Shown piece after piece: positions 1-7,232 of a stretch of 36,320 bases of DNA. Position 1 is the first letter of the stretch, and the number at the start of each line of letters is the position of its first letter. The DNA comes from Candidatus Rokuibacteriota bacterium. Lineage in GTDB: Bacteria; Methylomirabilota; Methylomirabilia; Rokubacteriales; CSP1-6. The stretch lies in assembly GCA_003221515.1 (NCBI GenBank), contig QHSI01000120.1, positions 1-36,320 of the forward strand, in the 5' to 3' direction. The notes beneath the pieces were generated by a model. It was not told where the DNA came from. It did no database searches and was given only the letters and a program-made list of their open reading frames with translations. Made by a program: the position numbers and the translations under genes.

Positions 1-294
1 GGCCTTGATGTCCCACAATGCCAGCTCGATGCCCGCCATGGCCTTGTGCGAGACACCGCCGCTGTTCTGGCGGACGCGGCGCAGCATATCCCAGTAGATC
101 CGCTCGACCGGCCGCGGGTCCTGGCCGACCAGGAGATCGGCGAGATCGCGCACGCAGCCGGCGAGGCCGTGCGGGCTCCGGTTGTCGCTGCACTCGCCCC
201 AGCCCACCAGCCCGTCGTCGGTCTCGATGCGCACGAACGTCCACGGCCGCCATCCGGCGTCACAGTGCAGCGCCTCTACCCGCGCGATCTTCAT
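1..294 (-). CDS. Enolase-superfamily (mandelate racemase/muconate lactonizing) enzyme, N-terminal part
   Basis: Only the first 98 residues lie in the window; the barrel and stop codon are beyond base 1. The protein starts MKIARVEAL and shows the capping-domain signatures of the mandelate racemase/muconate lactonizing family: DDGLVGWGE near residues 26-34 and ELALWDI near residues 90-96. Family members abstract a proton alpha to a carboxylate and usually racemise, cycloisomerise or dehydrate sugar acids. The catalytic lysines and metal ligands would be in the missing part, so the substrate cannot be guessed. It lies 54 bp downstream of a second family member on the same strand and probably ends the same operon as the ABC importer at 2083-5086. 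The ATG at 292-294 is the natural start because the family motif MKI begins there. Confidence 0.85.
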   Translation of the reverse strand, partial: MKIARVEALHCDAGWRPWTFVRIETDDGLVGWGECSDNRSPHGLAGCVRDLADLLVGQDPRPVERIYWDMLRRVRQNSGGVSHKAMAGIELALWDIKA

Positions 295-348
295 CGGTCG
301 TTTCCCCCGTCGAAGGCCCGGCGCCCTCCCGGACATACCGGCCATCGC

Positions 349-1443
349 TCAGCTCCGGCGAAGCTTCTCGAGCAGCCGCGGGTCGGGATCGACCCCGAGG
401 CCCGGGCCCTGCGGCACCGCGATGCGCCCGTTCTTGGGATGGATCGCGTCGCCCAGCGGATTGTCGGCGAAGTCGCAGTAGAACCGCTCGACCGGCGATT
501 CGGTCGTCTGCGCCGCGATGCAGTGGATCGAGGCGAGCAGCCCGGGTCCGAAATACGCCGAGTGCGGCACGACCTGGACGCCGAACACGTCGGCCAGGGT
601 CATGACCCGCCGCATCTCGGTCACGCCGCCGATCTTGGTCACGCTCGGCTGCGCGTACGTGAGCGCGCCGGCCTCGAAGGCGCGGCGGAACTCCCAGACC
701 GTCCCGTAGTTCTCGCCCGCCGCGGTGGCGATGCCGCCCTGGGTCTTCACTTCCGCGAGCCCCTCGAGATTCTCGGGCGGCCACACCGGCTCCTCGAGCC
801 AGTGCAGGCCCAGCGGCGCCAGCCGCCGCGCCATCTCGACCGCCTGCGCCGCCGTCCACGGACAGTTCGTGTCGACCATCAGCGGCATGCCGGCGCCCAT
901 CACGTCGCGCGCCGCCTTGATCTCCGGCACCGTGATCTCGTGGATCTTGACGAGCCGATAGCCGCGCGCCAGCGCCTGGTCCGTGTAGTGCGTGACGGCG
1001 GCGGCGGTGCCGTAGCGGAGCAGGCTCGCGTAGGCCGGGAGATCCGCGCGGTTGCCGCCGCCCAGCAGACGATAGAGCGGGGCGCCGGCCACTTTCCCCG
1101 CGATGTCCCAGAGCGCGATGTCGATACCGGACAGCGCGTAGATGGCGGGCCCGCTGCGGCCGATCCCGTGGAGCTGTCGCTGGATCTCGTCGCTGAGCTG
1201 CGCGATCTGGCTCGGGTCTCGGCCGACGCACAGCGGCCCGAGCAACGTGTCGATGGTGGCCCGCGTCGCCGGGAAGATGCGATGACCGAACGCCTCGCCC
1301 CATCCAGTGACGCCCTCGTCGGTGTCGACGCGAACGAGCAGCATGTCGATGCTGGTCCGCGCGCGCCCGCCCAGCATGGGCGTCGCGCCGTCGATCAGCA
1401 TCGGCAGGTTGAGGACGATCGTCTCGACCCTGGTGATCTTCAT
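349..1443 (-). CDS. Enolase-superfamily enzyme (MR/MLE family) with altered catalytic residues
   Basis: A full-length 364-residue member of the mandelate racemase/muconate lactonizing family. The N-terminal capping domain has DEGVTGWGE (42-50) and IDIALWDIAGK (107-117); the barrel carries the Mg ligands D191 (MVDTN), E217 (WLEEP) and E244 (AAGEN). H294 (VVPHS) sits where the general-base histidine of mandelate racemase lies. Two usual residues differ. The KxK motif reads K166-I-H168, and the Asp that normally partners the histidine is Ser (QPS267-VTKIGG). It is therefore more likely a sugar-acid dehydratase-like enzyme of unassigned specificity than a racemase. It follows the PrcB-like gene by 15 bp and the ABC sugar importer upstream, which suggests it works on the imported compound. 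No strong ribosome binding site is visible; the start is set by the MKI motif. Confidence 0.9.
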   Translation of the reverse strand: MKITRVETIVLNLPMLIDGATPMLGGRARTSIDMLLVRVDTDEGVTGWGEAFGHRIFPATRATIDTLLGPLCVGRDPSQIAQLSDEIQRQLHGIGRSGPAIYALSGIDIALWDIAGKVAGAPLYRLLGGGNRADLPAYASLLRYGTAAAVTHYTDQALARGYRLVKIHEITVPEIKAARDVMGAGMPLMVDTNCPWTAAQAVEMARRLAPLGLHWLEEPVWPPENLEGLAEVKTQGGIATAAGENYGTVWEFRRAFEAGALTYAQPSVTKIGGVTEMRRVMTLADVFGVQVVPHSAYFGPGLLASIHCIAAQTTESPVERFYCDFADNPLGDAIHPKNGRIAVPQGPGLGVDPDPRLLEKLRRS

Positions 1444-1458
1444 GCGCTCTGTTCTACC

Positions 1459-1917
1459 TCATCGGGCGCCGCTCTCGCGGACGAAACTCACGAACGCATC
1501 GTCACGGGCGAGCCGGACCAGGTGAAAGGGTTGGGTCAGCGCCTGGGTGAGGATCGCGCCGGCCTCGGGCTCTCGTGTGACGTATAGAACGCGGAGAACC
1601 GAGGCCGTCCGCTCTACCTCGATGATCTCGATCTGGTAGCCGCCGGTGTCGCGCTCGCCCAAGAAGACGCCCACGACCATCTCGCGCGAGAAATCTACCG
1701 GTGGCGGGACCACCGCGCCGACTGGTTGGACGTGCCGGGCCCAGACCACGAGCCACTCACGAGACGTGCGAACGACGACGCGGGTCGGTTCGCGGATGCC
1801 GCTGGACACTCCGAGCTCCACCGTGGAGAAGCTCAGTGGCGTTCCCGGCGTCCGGCCGGCGCACGCGCCCGTCAGGAGCAGCACGCCGAGGGAGAGGAGC
1901 GCCGACCGCCAGGGCAC
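1459..1917 (-). CDS. PrcB-like C-terminal domain lipoprotein
   Basis: A 152-residue exported protein. The N-terminus is a short hydrophobic leader ending LLTGAC (Cys19), a plausible lipobox, so the mature protein is probably a lipoprotein. The rest matches the small beta-rich domain seen in PrcB-type proteins: a REWLVVWARH segment, VDFSREMVVGVFLGERDTGG and GYQIEI, then VLYVTREPEAGA, with a C-terminal PFHLVRL strand. In spirochetes PrcB belongs to a dentilisin-type surface protease complex; most bacterial homologues have no known partner, and no protease gene is nearby here. The start is a GTG with no clear Shine-Dalgarno, chosen because it precedes the leader directly. It lies 178 bp after the second sugar permease and 15 bp before an MR/MLE gene, within a same-strand run, but its job there is unclear. 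Confidence 0.75.
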   Translation of the reverse strand: MPWRSALLSLGVLLLTGACAGRTPGTPLSFSTVELGVSSGIREPTRVVVRTSREWLVVWARHVQPVGAVVPPPVDFSREMVVGVFLGERDTGGYQIEIIEVERTASVLRVLYVTREPEAGAILTQALTQPFHLVRLARDDAFVSFVRESGAR

Positions 1918-2082
1918 CGGGCCAGTGTACGCCTCCGCCGCCGCGCCATCGCAGACGCTTCCAGCCGATCGTTCTTCACCGGCGGGCGCTCCGCACGGAT
2001 CTGGCGCGCGACTTCGCGAAATTCCTGGTGCGGCTCTCGCAGGGTCAGGCGCCCAAGGCCGCGCCGTCGCCGCGCTCCCCGT

Positions 2083-2904
2083 CTACCCTTTCACCGCGCC
2101 GGCCGTCAGCCCCTGCACCATGTACTTGTGCAGGTAGATGTAGACCACGATCACCGGCAACGAGGCCAGCGCGGCGGCCGCCATCAGCTGGCCCCAGAAC
2201 GCGAAGTCGGACACCACGAATTCCGAGAGGCCGACCGGCAAGGTCTTCAGGCTGTCGTCGGCGATGAAGATCAGCGCGTAGAGGAACTCGTTCCACGAGA
2301 GCGTGAAGCAGAAGAGCCCGGCCGCCAGCAGCCCGGGCGCCGCCAGCGGCAGGACCACGCGGACCATCGCCTGTATGCGGGTGGCGCCGTCCACCAGCGC
2401 CGCCTCCTCCAGCTCGCGCGGGATCGAGCGGAAGAATCCCATGAGCAGCCACGTCACGAACGGCACCAGGAAGGTCGGGTAGGCCAGGATCAGCGTGCCG
2501 AGCGAATCCGTATAGCCCATCTGGATGAAGGTCCGGTAGAGCGGGATGAACATCAGCCCCGGCGGCACCAGGTAGGTGATGAGCACGACGCCGCCGAAGG
2601 TCCGGCGCCCGGGGAAGGACAGCCGCGTCAGCGAATAGGCGCCGGCGGTGCCGATCACGAGCGAGAGCAGCGTGCTGGCGGTGGCGGTGATCGCGCTGTT
2701 GCGGATCCACAGCGCGAAGCGGCTCTCCTGGAACAGATAGATGTAGTTGTCGATCGTGAACGGCCACGGCACGTAAATGTGCTGGGAGAGGAGGATCTGC
2801 CGTCCGGTCTTGAACGAGGTCACCAGGATCCAGTACATCGGCACGAACACGATCAACACGATCACCGCGAGCACGATCCAGCGCGCGAGCGTCGCCGGGC
2901 GCAT
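2083..2904 (-). CDS. ABC sugar transporter permease 2 (MalG/UgpE type)
   Basis: A 273-residue inner-membrane subunit of a carbohydrate-type (CUT1) ABC importer. It opens with a hydrophobic helix, WIVLAVIVLIVFVPMYWIL, followed by the VTSFKT element typical of MalG-like permeases, and has about six membrane segments. The cytoplasmic EAA loop that docks the ATPase is intact (EEAALVDGATRIQAMVRVVLP, from residue about 178, of the form EAA---G). The C-terminal end, MVQGLTAGAVKG, is the classic MalG-family ending. The start at ATG 2902-2904 lies only 2 bp after the stop of permease 1, so the pair is translationally linked; a longer reading of this frame upstream is only the shadow of permease 1. No ATPase gene is in the cluster. 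Confidence 0.93.
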   Translation of the reverse strand: MRPATLARWIVLAVIVLIVFVPMYWILVTSFKTGRQILLSQHIYVPWPFTIDNYIYLFQESRFALWIRNSAITATASTLLSLVIGTAGAYSLTRLSFPGRRTFGGVVLITYLVPPGLMFIPLYRTFIQMGYTDSLGTLILAYPTFLVPFVTWLLMGFFRSIPRELEEAALVDGATRIQAMVRVVLPLAAPGLLAAGLFCFTLSWNEFLYALIFIADDSLKTLPVGLSEFVVSDFAFWGQLMAAAALASLPVIVVYIYLHKYMVQGLTAGAVKG

Positions 2905-2906
2905 CG

Positions 2907-3791
2907 TCAGTCCTCCTCCCGGTGCAGGTACCGCACGACCGCCACGATGAGCAGCGCCACCAGCGGCAGCGAGGCCAGCGACGCCGCCATGGCCAGCCCC
3001 CAGCGCTGCGACATGATCCCGAGCTCGTAGCTGTAGGTCGCGAAGATGTGAGTGGCGGCGCCGGGGCCGCCGCGCGTCATGATGTAGACGATGTTGAAGT
3101 CGTTCAGCGTGACGATCGTGCTCAGGAGCGTCACCACCGCCACGACGCCCTTGATGCTGGGCAGCGTGATCTGCCAGAACTTGTGCCAGCCGCCGGCGCC
3201 GTCGACCGCGGCGGCGTCGTACAGCTCCTGGGGCACCGTCTGCATCGCCGCCAGGAACGAGACGCCGAAGAACGGAAAGCCGCGCCAGACGTTGGCCATG
3301 ATCACCGAGACCATCGCCAGCGTGGGGTCGCCGAGCCAGTGCACGCCGCTCCGCACCACGCCGACGTCGATCAGCGCCACGTTGATGAGCCCGCGGAAGA
3401 GGTCCATCAGCCACTTCCAGGTCAGCGCGATGACCACGGTGGGGATCACCCACGGCAGCAGCAAGATGCCACGGATGAACTGGTTGCCGCGCACCACGTG
3501 GTGCAGCGCCAGCGCCATGGCCATGCCGACGACGAGCTTCACCACGATCGAGCCCACCGTGAAGGCGGCGCTGTTCCAGGCCACGATGCGGAACCGGCCG
3601 CTCTCGAGGAGCGCCGAGTAGTTCTTGAGCCCCACGAAGTGCGCCGGGTAGCCCACGATCTTCTCGGTGAGGCTCAGATAGATGGCGGAGAGGAACGGGT
3701 ACGCGACGAGGCCGGCGAGGAAGATCGCCACCGGGGCGAGCAGGGCGTAGCCGAGCAGCCGTTCCCGGTGGCGATCGGTCAGCGCATTCAC
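2907..3791 (-). CDS. ABC sugar transporter permease 1 (MalF/UgpA type)
   Basis: A 294-residue polytopic membrane protein, partner of the 2083-2904 permease in a CUT1-type sugar importer. It begins with a short basic N-terminus (TDRHRERLLGYALLAP), then a first membrane helix and the FVGLKNYSALLES element characteristic of UgpA/MalF-like subunits. Further helices follow (e.g. ILLLPWVIPTVVIALTW). The EAA loop reads ELYDAAAVDGAGGWHKF and ITLPSIKG, so the ATPase contact is conserved. NDFNIVYIMTRGGPG near residue 225 is another family hallmark. Its start codon overlaps the end of the solute-binding protein gene by 4 bp (3788-3791), strongly indicating one operon read from 5086 leftward. Confidence 0.93.
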   Translation of the reverse strand: MNALTDRHRERLLGYALLAPVAIFLAGLVAYPFLSAIYLSLTEKIVGYPAHFVGLKNYSALLESGRFRIVAWNSAAFTVGSIVVKLVVGMAMALALHHVVRGNQFIRGILLLPWVIPTVVIALTWKWLMDLFRGLINVALIDVGVVRSGVHWLGDPTLAMVSVIMANVWRGFPFFGVSFLAAMQTVPQELYDAAAVDGAGGWHKFWQITLPSIKGVVAVVTLLSTIVTLNDFNIVYIMTRGGPGAATHIFATYSYELGIMSQRWGLAMAASLASLPLVALLIVAVVRYLHREED

Positions 3792-5086
3792 TTTACCGGG
3801 AGCCGATCGTAGATCTCCTTGATGCGCTTGTTGGCCTCGTCGATCGCCGCCTCCGGCGCCACCTTGTCGACGATCACCCGCGTGATCATGTCGGTGAGCA
3901 CGTTGCCCGAGACGACCTCCGCGGCCGCCGGCGTGGTCGGGCCCGGCCAGCCGACCGGATGGCCCTGCTTCACGGTGTCGACGATGATCTTGCCGGAAGG
4001 CGTGTTCCAGTACGCGTCATCGAGCGGCTTGGCGAAGAGCGGCACCATCTGGCGGAACGAGCCCGTCATGTACTTCACGAAGTTCTCGCGGGCCATCACG
4101 CACCCGATCAGCGCCTTGGCCTCCTTCTGCTGCTTGCCGTCGGTCGGCACCGCCCAGTTCATCACGAAGGTCAGCGCCAGATTGCGGCCGGCCGGTCCCT
4201 TCGGCATCACCTTGATGGCGGTGTCCTTCAGGAGCGGGTGCTGGGTCGATTCCTCCTGGAACAGGATGCTCGGCCCGTTCGGCGTGAACGTGATCTTGCC
4301 GGCCATGAACGCTTCGTTGTTGGTGGCGCCCGACCACGAGAGATAGTCGAAGGCGGCGGTCTTGTCGGCGACGTACGCGCGCGTGACGACCTTGAGCGCC
4401 TCGAGCCCCTGCGCCTTCGGGATGCCCGTGAACTTCCCGCTCCTGTCGACCCAGGCGGCGCCGTAGCTCCACAAGAGGCTCATCGCCGGGTCGTAGCCGT
4501 CGCCGGTGCGGTTCCACGGAAAGCCGTTGGGGAAGTCCTGCACGCCGGCCTTCTTCACCTTCTCGGAGACCTTCTGGATGTCCTCCCAGGTGTCCGGCGG
4601 CTCGGCACCGACCTTGGTGAGGATGTCCGACCGGTAGAACAGCACGAGCGGGATCGCGTAGTGAGGCACCGCGTAGTACTTGCCGCCGAACTTCACCGCG
4701 CCGTCGGCGTTCGGCAGGATCGGCCCGAGCTCCCTGGTGGCCGCCGTCACCACGTCCGACACGTCGGAGAGCCGTCCGAGATTAGCCAGCCGCGCCGGCC
4801 CGACGGCGTCGAGCTCCGCGATGTCCGGCAGGGTCTTCGACTCGATGGCCGCGGTGAACTTCGTCCACATGTCGTCGAAGGTGTACGTCTGGATCGCGAG
4901 CTCGATGGCGGCCTTCTTCGCGCACTCCTGGGCGTTCAGGTCGAGGATCTTGTCGGCCGGCGGGATGTAAGTCTTGAGGCGCCAGAGGCTCAGTTTGCCC
5001 GCCCCGGCCGCGGGCTCGAGCAGGGGCGCGGCGGCGATGGTGAGCAGCGCGAACAGGACGCCGAGCTTCTTTGCGAGCGTCGTCAT
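3788..5086 (-). CDS. ABC transporter extracellular solute-binding protein, family 1 (sugar type)
   Basis: A 432-residue secreted ligand receptor feeding the two permeases downstream. A Sec signal peptide is visible (MTTLAKKLGVLFALLTIAAA, cleavage probably after AAGAG, about residue 29). The mature part has family-1 features: TFDDMWTKFTAAIESKTLPDIAELD, a GKYYAVPHYAIPLVLFYRSDIL segment and PDTWEDIQKVSEKVKKAG, followed by NGFPWNRTGDG and the usual late NEAFMAGKITFTPNGP. This order is typical of glycerol-3-phosphate/sugar binding proteins, but the ligand cannot be told. A strong Shine-Dalgarno (GAGGAGG) precedes the ATG. It is the first gene of the leftward operon. The 115 bp to the divergent amidohydrolase at 5202 must hold both promoters, though I see no convincing -35/-10 pair there. 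Confidence 0.93.
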   Translation of the reverse strand: MTTLAKKLGVLFALLTIAAAPLLEPAAGAGKLSLWRLKTYIPPADKILDLNAQECAKKAAIELAIQTYTFDDMWTKFTAAIESKTLPDIAELDAVGPARLANLGRLSDVSDVVTAATRELGPILPNADGAVKFGGKYYAVPHYAIPLVLFYRSDILTKVGAEPPDTWEDIQKVSEKVKKAGVQDFPNGFPWNRTGDGYDPAMSLLWSYGAAWVDRSGKFTGIPKAQGLEALKVVTRAYVADKTAAFDYLSWSGATNNEAFMAGKITFTPNGPSILFQEESTQHPLLKDTAIKVMPKGPAGRNLALTFVMNWAVPTDGKQQKEAKALIGCVMARENFVKYMTGSFRQMVPLFAKPLDDAYWNTPSGKIIVDTVKQGHPVGWPGPTTPAAAEVVSGNVLTDMITRVIVDKVAPEAAIDEANKRIKEIYDRLPVK

Positions 5087-5201
5087 GAGGGCCTCCTCTG
5101 GGGGCCGAAGCGCGGATATGATCTACAGCGGCCGGGCAGCAAGTGGCCCACGTCTAACAGCGAGGTCAGGAAGGTGTCAAGGCAAAAAGGGACCGCACCC
5201 G

Positions 5202-6200
5202 ATGCGTAGCATCGACATCCACGCCCATCTGATGCCGCAGAGTCTGTGGCGAGCTGTCGACGCCGGTCGCGACTGGTACGGGACGACGTACGAGCGGGGC
5301 GAGGAGCTGGGCACCACGGTCAGCCACGGCCGCCGCAGCCGCGTGCCGACGCCCAAGGTGCGCTTCACGCCGGAGGAGCGGCTCACGGACATGGACGTGC
5401 AGGGCATCGACGTGCAGGTCGTGTCGATCCACACGCCGTTGTTCGGCTATCAGCTGGACGCATCGCGGGGGCGGCAGCTGGCGCGCGAGGTCAACGACGA
5501 GATCGCCGGCATGACGCGCCAGTGGCCGCGGCGCTTCGCGGGGCTGGCGACGCTCCCGCTCCAGGACGTCGGCGCCGCGGTCGACGAGCTCGAGCGCGCC
5601 GTGACCGTGCTCGGTCTCAAGGGCGCCGAGCTCGACACGGTCGTGAACGACAGCACGTGGGACGAGCCGCGGTTCCTGCCGCTCTTCAAGGCCGCCGAGA
5701 GCATGGGCGCCGTGCTGTTCTTCCATCCGCAGCCGCAGCATAATTTGTTGTCCACGAGCCGCGATCGCTACGGGATTCCGAACTCCATCGGCGTCATCGT
5801 GGAGGACCTGCTGATCGTCGCCACGCTCGTGTTCGGCGGCGTCCTCGACGCCTATCCCAGCCTCAAGGTGTGCATCGCCCACGGTGGCGGGCCGGCCTGT
5901 TTCGGGATGGGACGCCTCGACCGGGGCTGGCAGGTGCGCGCCGAGGCACGCGAGCGGATCCACAAGCCTCCCAGCGCGTACCAGCGGCGTCTCTACTACG
6001 ACTGCGTCACCGACAGCGAACCGGGGCTGCGGTACCTGATCGATCACGTCGGCGCCGAGCGCGTCGTGCTCGGCAGCGATTGGCCATTCGTCGCCTGGCA
6101 GCCCTCGCCGGTCGCGTGGGTGCAGGGACTCGCGAGTCTCACCCAGGACGAGAAGAACAAGATCCTCTGGCAGAACCTCGAATCGCTGCTCGCCCTCTAG
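5202..6200 (+). CDS. ACMSD-like amidohydrolase (metal-dependent TIM-barrel), copy 1
   Basis: A 332-residue amidohydrolase-2 family enzyme related to aminocarboxymuconate-semialdehyde decarboxylase and o-pyrocatechuate/5-carboxyvanillate decarboxylases. The metal-binding pattern is complete: H7-A-H9 in IDIHAHL, a His in VLFFHPQPQH, a His in VCIAHGGGPA and the late Asp in VLGSDWPF. Enzymes of this family decarboxylate or hydrolyse aromatic or ring-opened carboxylates in the cytosol. A near paralogue lies at 27552-28556. The ATG at 5202 was chosen because the family N-terminus begins there; an open frame extends further left but is the shadow of the solute-binding protein gene. Only a weak AAGGG-like ribosome site is present. 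The gene is divergent from the sugar-importer operon. Confidence 0.9.
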   Translation: MRSIDIHAHLMPQSLWRAVDAGRDWYGTTYERGEELGTTVSHGRRSRVPTPKVRFTPEERLTDMDVQGIDVQVVSIHTPLFGYQLDASRGRQLAREVNDEIAGMTRQWPRRFAGLATLPLQDVGAAVDELERAVTVLGLKGAELDTVVNDSTWDEPRFLPLFKAAESMGAVLFFHPQPQHNLLSTSRDRYGIPNSIGVIVEDLLIVATLVFGGVLDAYPSLKVCIAHGGGPACFGMGRLDRGWQVRAEARERIHKPPSAYQRRLYYDCVTDSEPGLRYLIDHVGAERVVLGSDWPFVAWQPSPVAWVQGLASLTQDEKNKILWQNLESLLAL

Positions 6201-6352
6201 ACGGGCACCGCGGTCGGCGGCGCTGACCTCCTCTTGGATGTGAGAGCGCGGAGCTGGAGACCGCAGATACCGGCGCGATCTCCAGCTCCTATGGTCATGC
6301 GCCCGAGGTCGCGACACACCGGGCGCTTGTTTTCGCGCTGCTCATCGGATCG

Positions 6353-6523
6353 TCAGCAGCGCTCGAACTCCTCCTGCGTCGGCTCCTCATCGACCCCGTC
6401 GAGCACCCGCCCCATGACCTCGCCATCGACGTTCCGACGGGCCGGCTCGTCCCATGGCCCCGTCTCGACGCCGTCCGGATCCGGATGCGGACCACCCATG
6501 CGCTCGCTGTCGCCCCTGCCCAT
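6353..6523 (-). CDS. Small acidic hypothetical protein (56 aa)
   Basis: A short ORF with unusually good start signals: GAGGAG, a 6-nt spacer (AAATTC), then ATG. It encodes 56 residues that are rich in Gly, Asp, Glu and Pro, beginning MGRGDSERMGGPHPDP and ending EEPTQEEFERC. The product is acidic, has no membrane segment and is probably disordered apart from a short acidic C-terminal helix. I recognise no family. Support is the ribosome binding site and the protein-like composition in this frame compared with the Arg/Ser-rich other frames. It is an isolated gene between the amidohydrolase (convergent) and a divergent small membrane protein. Confidence 0.5.
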   Translation of the reverse strand: MGRGDSERMGGPHPDPDGVETGPWDEPARRNVDGEVMGRVLDGVDEEPTQEEFERC

Positions 6524-6967
6524 GAATTTCTCCTCGCAGTGAAAATCTCGACCTCAGCGTCCTCGTGGCCCCAACCCCACACTCCCTCGTGGCAAGCGCC
6601 GTGCCGGAGCCCACGTCGTGAGAGGCGGTCACGGAACCCAGGTAACAGCGAGGATTGTTCCGTCGTGCTCGCTGGAACGCCCGGCGCACGCTTGCCGCGC
6701 CGCGTAACTCTTACCGGGAAGGATTACTCGGATCGCGATTTTCCCATGGGCCTGAGACGCAGGTTGCGACGAAGGCGCGAGAACGCCTTCTTCAAGGCGC
6801 TCCTGCCCGCCAGGTAAGTCCTACCAGGTAAAAACTCGCCGCCGATGCCTTGCACGCCGCACCCGACTCCTCAATGCACACGACTAGAGCCTCGAGCGCT
6901 GGATCGTCGTCGTGGCACTTCTCTTGCTCGATCCACTGAGGACGAACATCTCGAAAGGAGACCCGTG
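6524..6967. other. 444-bp intergenic region between two divergent small genes
   Basis: No convincing gene. An open frame crossing it on the plus strand (6485-6817) is Arg/Ser-rich, lacks a ribosome binding site and overlaps the start of the 56-aa gene, so I discount it. There is a 6-bp inverted repeat CGGAAC...GTTCCG (about 6633-6663) and a GAAAGGAG ribosome site for the next gene at 6953-6960. The base composition is visibly less GC-rich than the surrounding coding sequence, which fits a regulatory region serving both flanking genes. Confidence 0.5.
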
Positions 6968-7207
6968 ATGGTTCAATTCATCCTGGGCGCAGTAGCAGGA
7001 GGGCTCGCGGTCTGGTTCTGGCGCGATGAGATCCTCGAGTTCGCCCAGAGCAAGACGCACGGGGTCCGTGCCGGAGCGGTCGATACGCTCCAGACGGTCG
7101 AGAAGCAGACGGAGAAGGTGCTGGATCGGACGAAGGGGCAGATCACCGCGGCGCTCCAGGCCGGACAACGGACGCTGTCCTCGACGCACGACCGCTCCAC
7201 GCACTGA
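6968..7207 (+). CDS. Small single-pass membrane protein (79 aa), YtxH-like in outline
   Basis: A 79-residue protein with a GAAAGGAG ribosome site 7 nt before its ATG. The N-terminus is a glycine-rich hydrophobic helix (FILGAVAGGLAVWFW, about residues 4-18), followed by RDEI and a long amphipathic, charged helix (VDTLQTVEKQTEKVLDRTKGQ) that could form a coiled coil. This outline, one membrane anchor then a helical tail, resembles YtxH/DUF883-like small envelope stress proteins, but I cannot name a family with confidence. Its stop codon is 15 bp before the GTG of the MFS gene and in the same frame, so the two may be co-transcribed. Confidence 0.75.
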   Translation: MVQFILGAVAGGLAVWFWRDEILEFAQSKTHGVRAGAVDTLQTVEKQTEKVLDRTKGQITAALQAGQRTLSSTHDRSTH

Positions 7208-7211
7208 TACC

Positions 7212-7232
7212 ATGGGGGCCCCGTGGCCCCCC
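7212..7232 (+). promoter_or_regulatory. GC-rich hairpin enclosing the MFS start codon
   Basis: GGGGGCC and GGCCCCC form a 7-bp perfect stem around CCGT, and the GTG start codon of the MFS gene (7223) lies in the loop and stem. The 13 bases CATGGGGGCCCCG are identical to the left half of hairpin 1 in the tandem repeats at 33809-33992. It could be a remnant of that repeat family, or a translation-limiting structure. The hairpin is seen in the sequence; the function is inference. Confidence 0.45.

Noticed and set aside
46-1587. 513-residue plus-strand open frame
   Set aside because: It is an Arg/Asp/His-rich shadow of the MR/MLE and lipoprotein genes on the minus strand; no family resemblance and no ribosome site.
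6633-6663. CGGAAC...GTTCCG as an ECF promoter pair
   Set aside because: The spacing (19 nt) exceeds the usual 16-17 nt and it reads as an inverted repeat instead; too weak to call.
6485-6817. 110-residue plus-strand open frame
   Set aside because: No ribosome site, Arg/Ser-rich, overlaps the start of the 56-aa gene; no homology hints.
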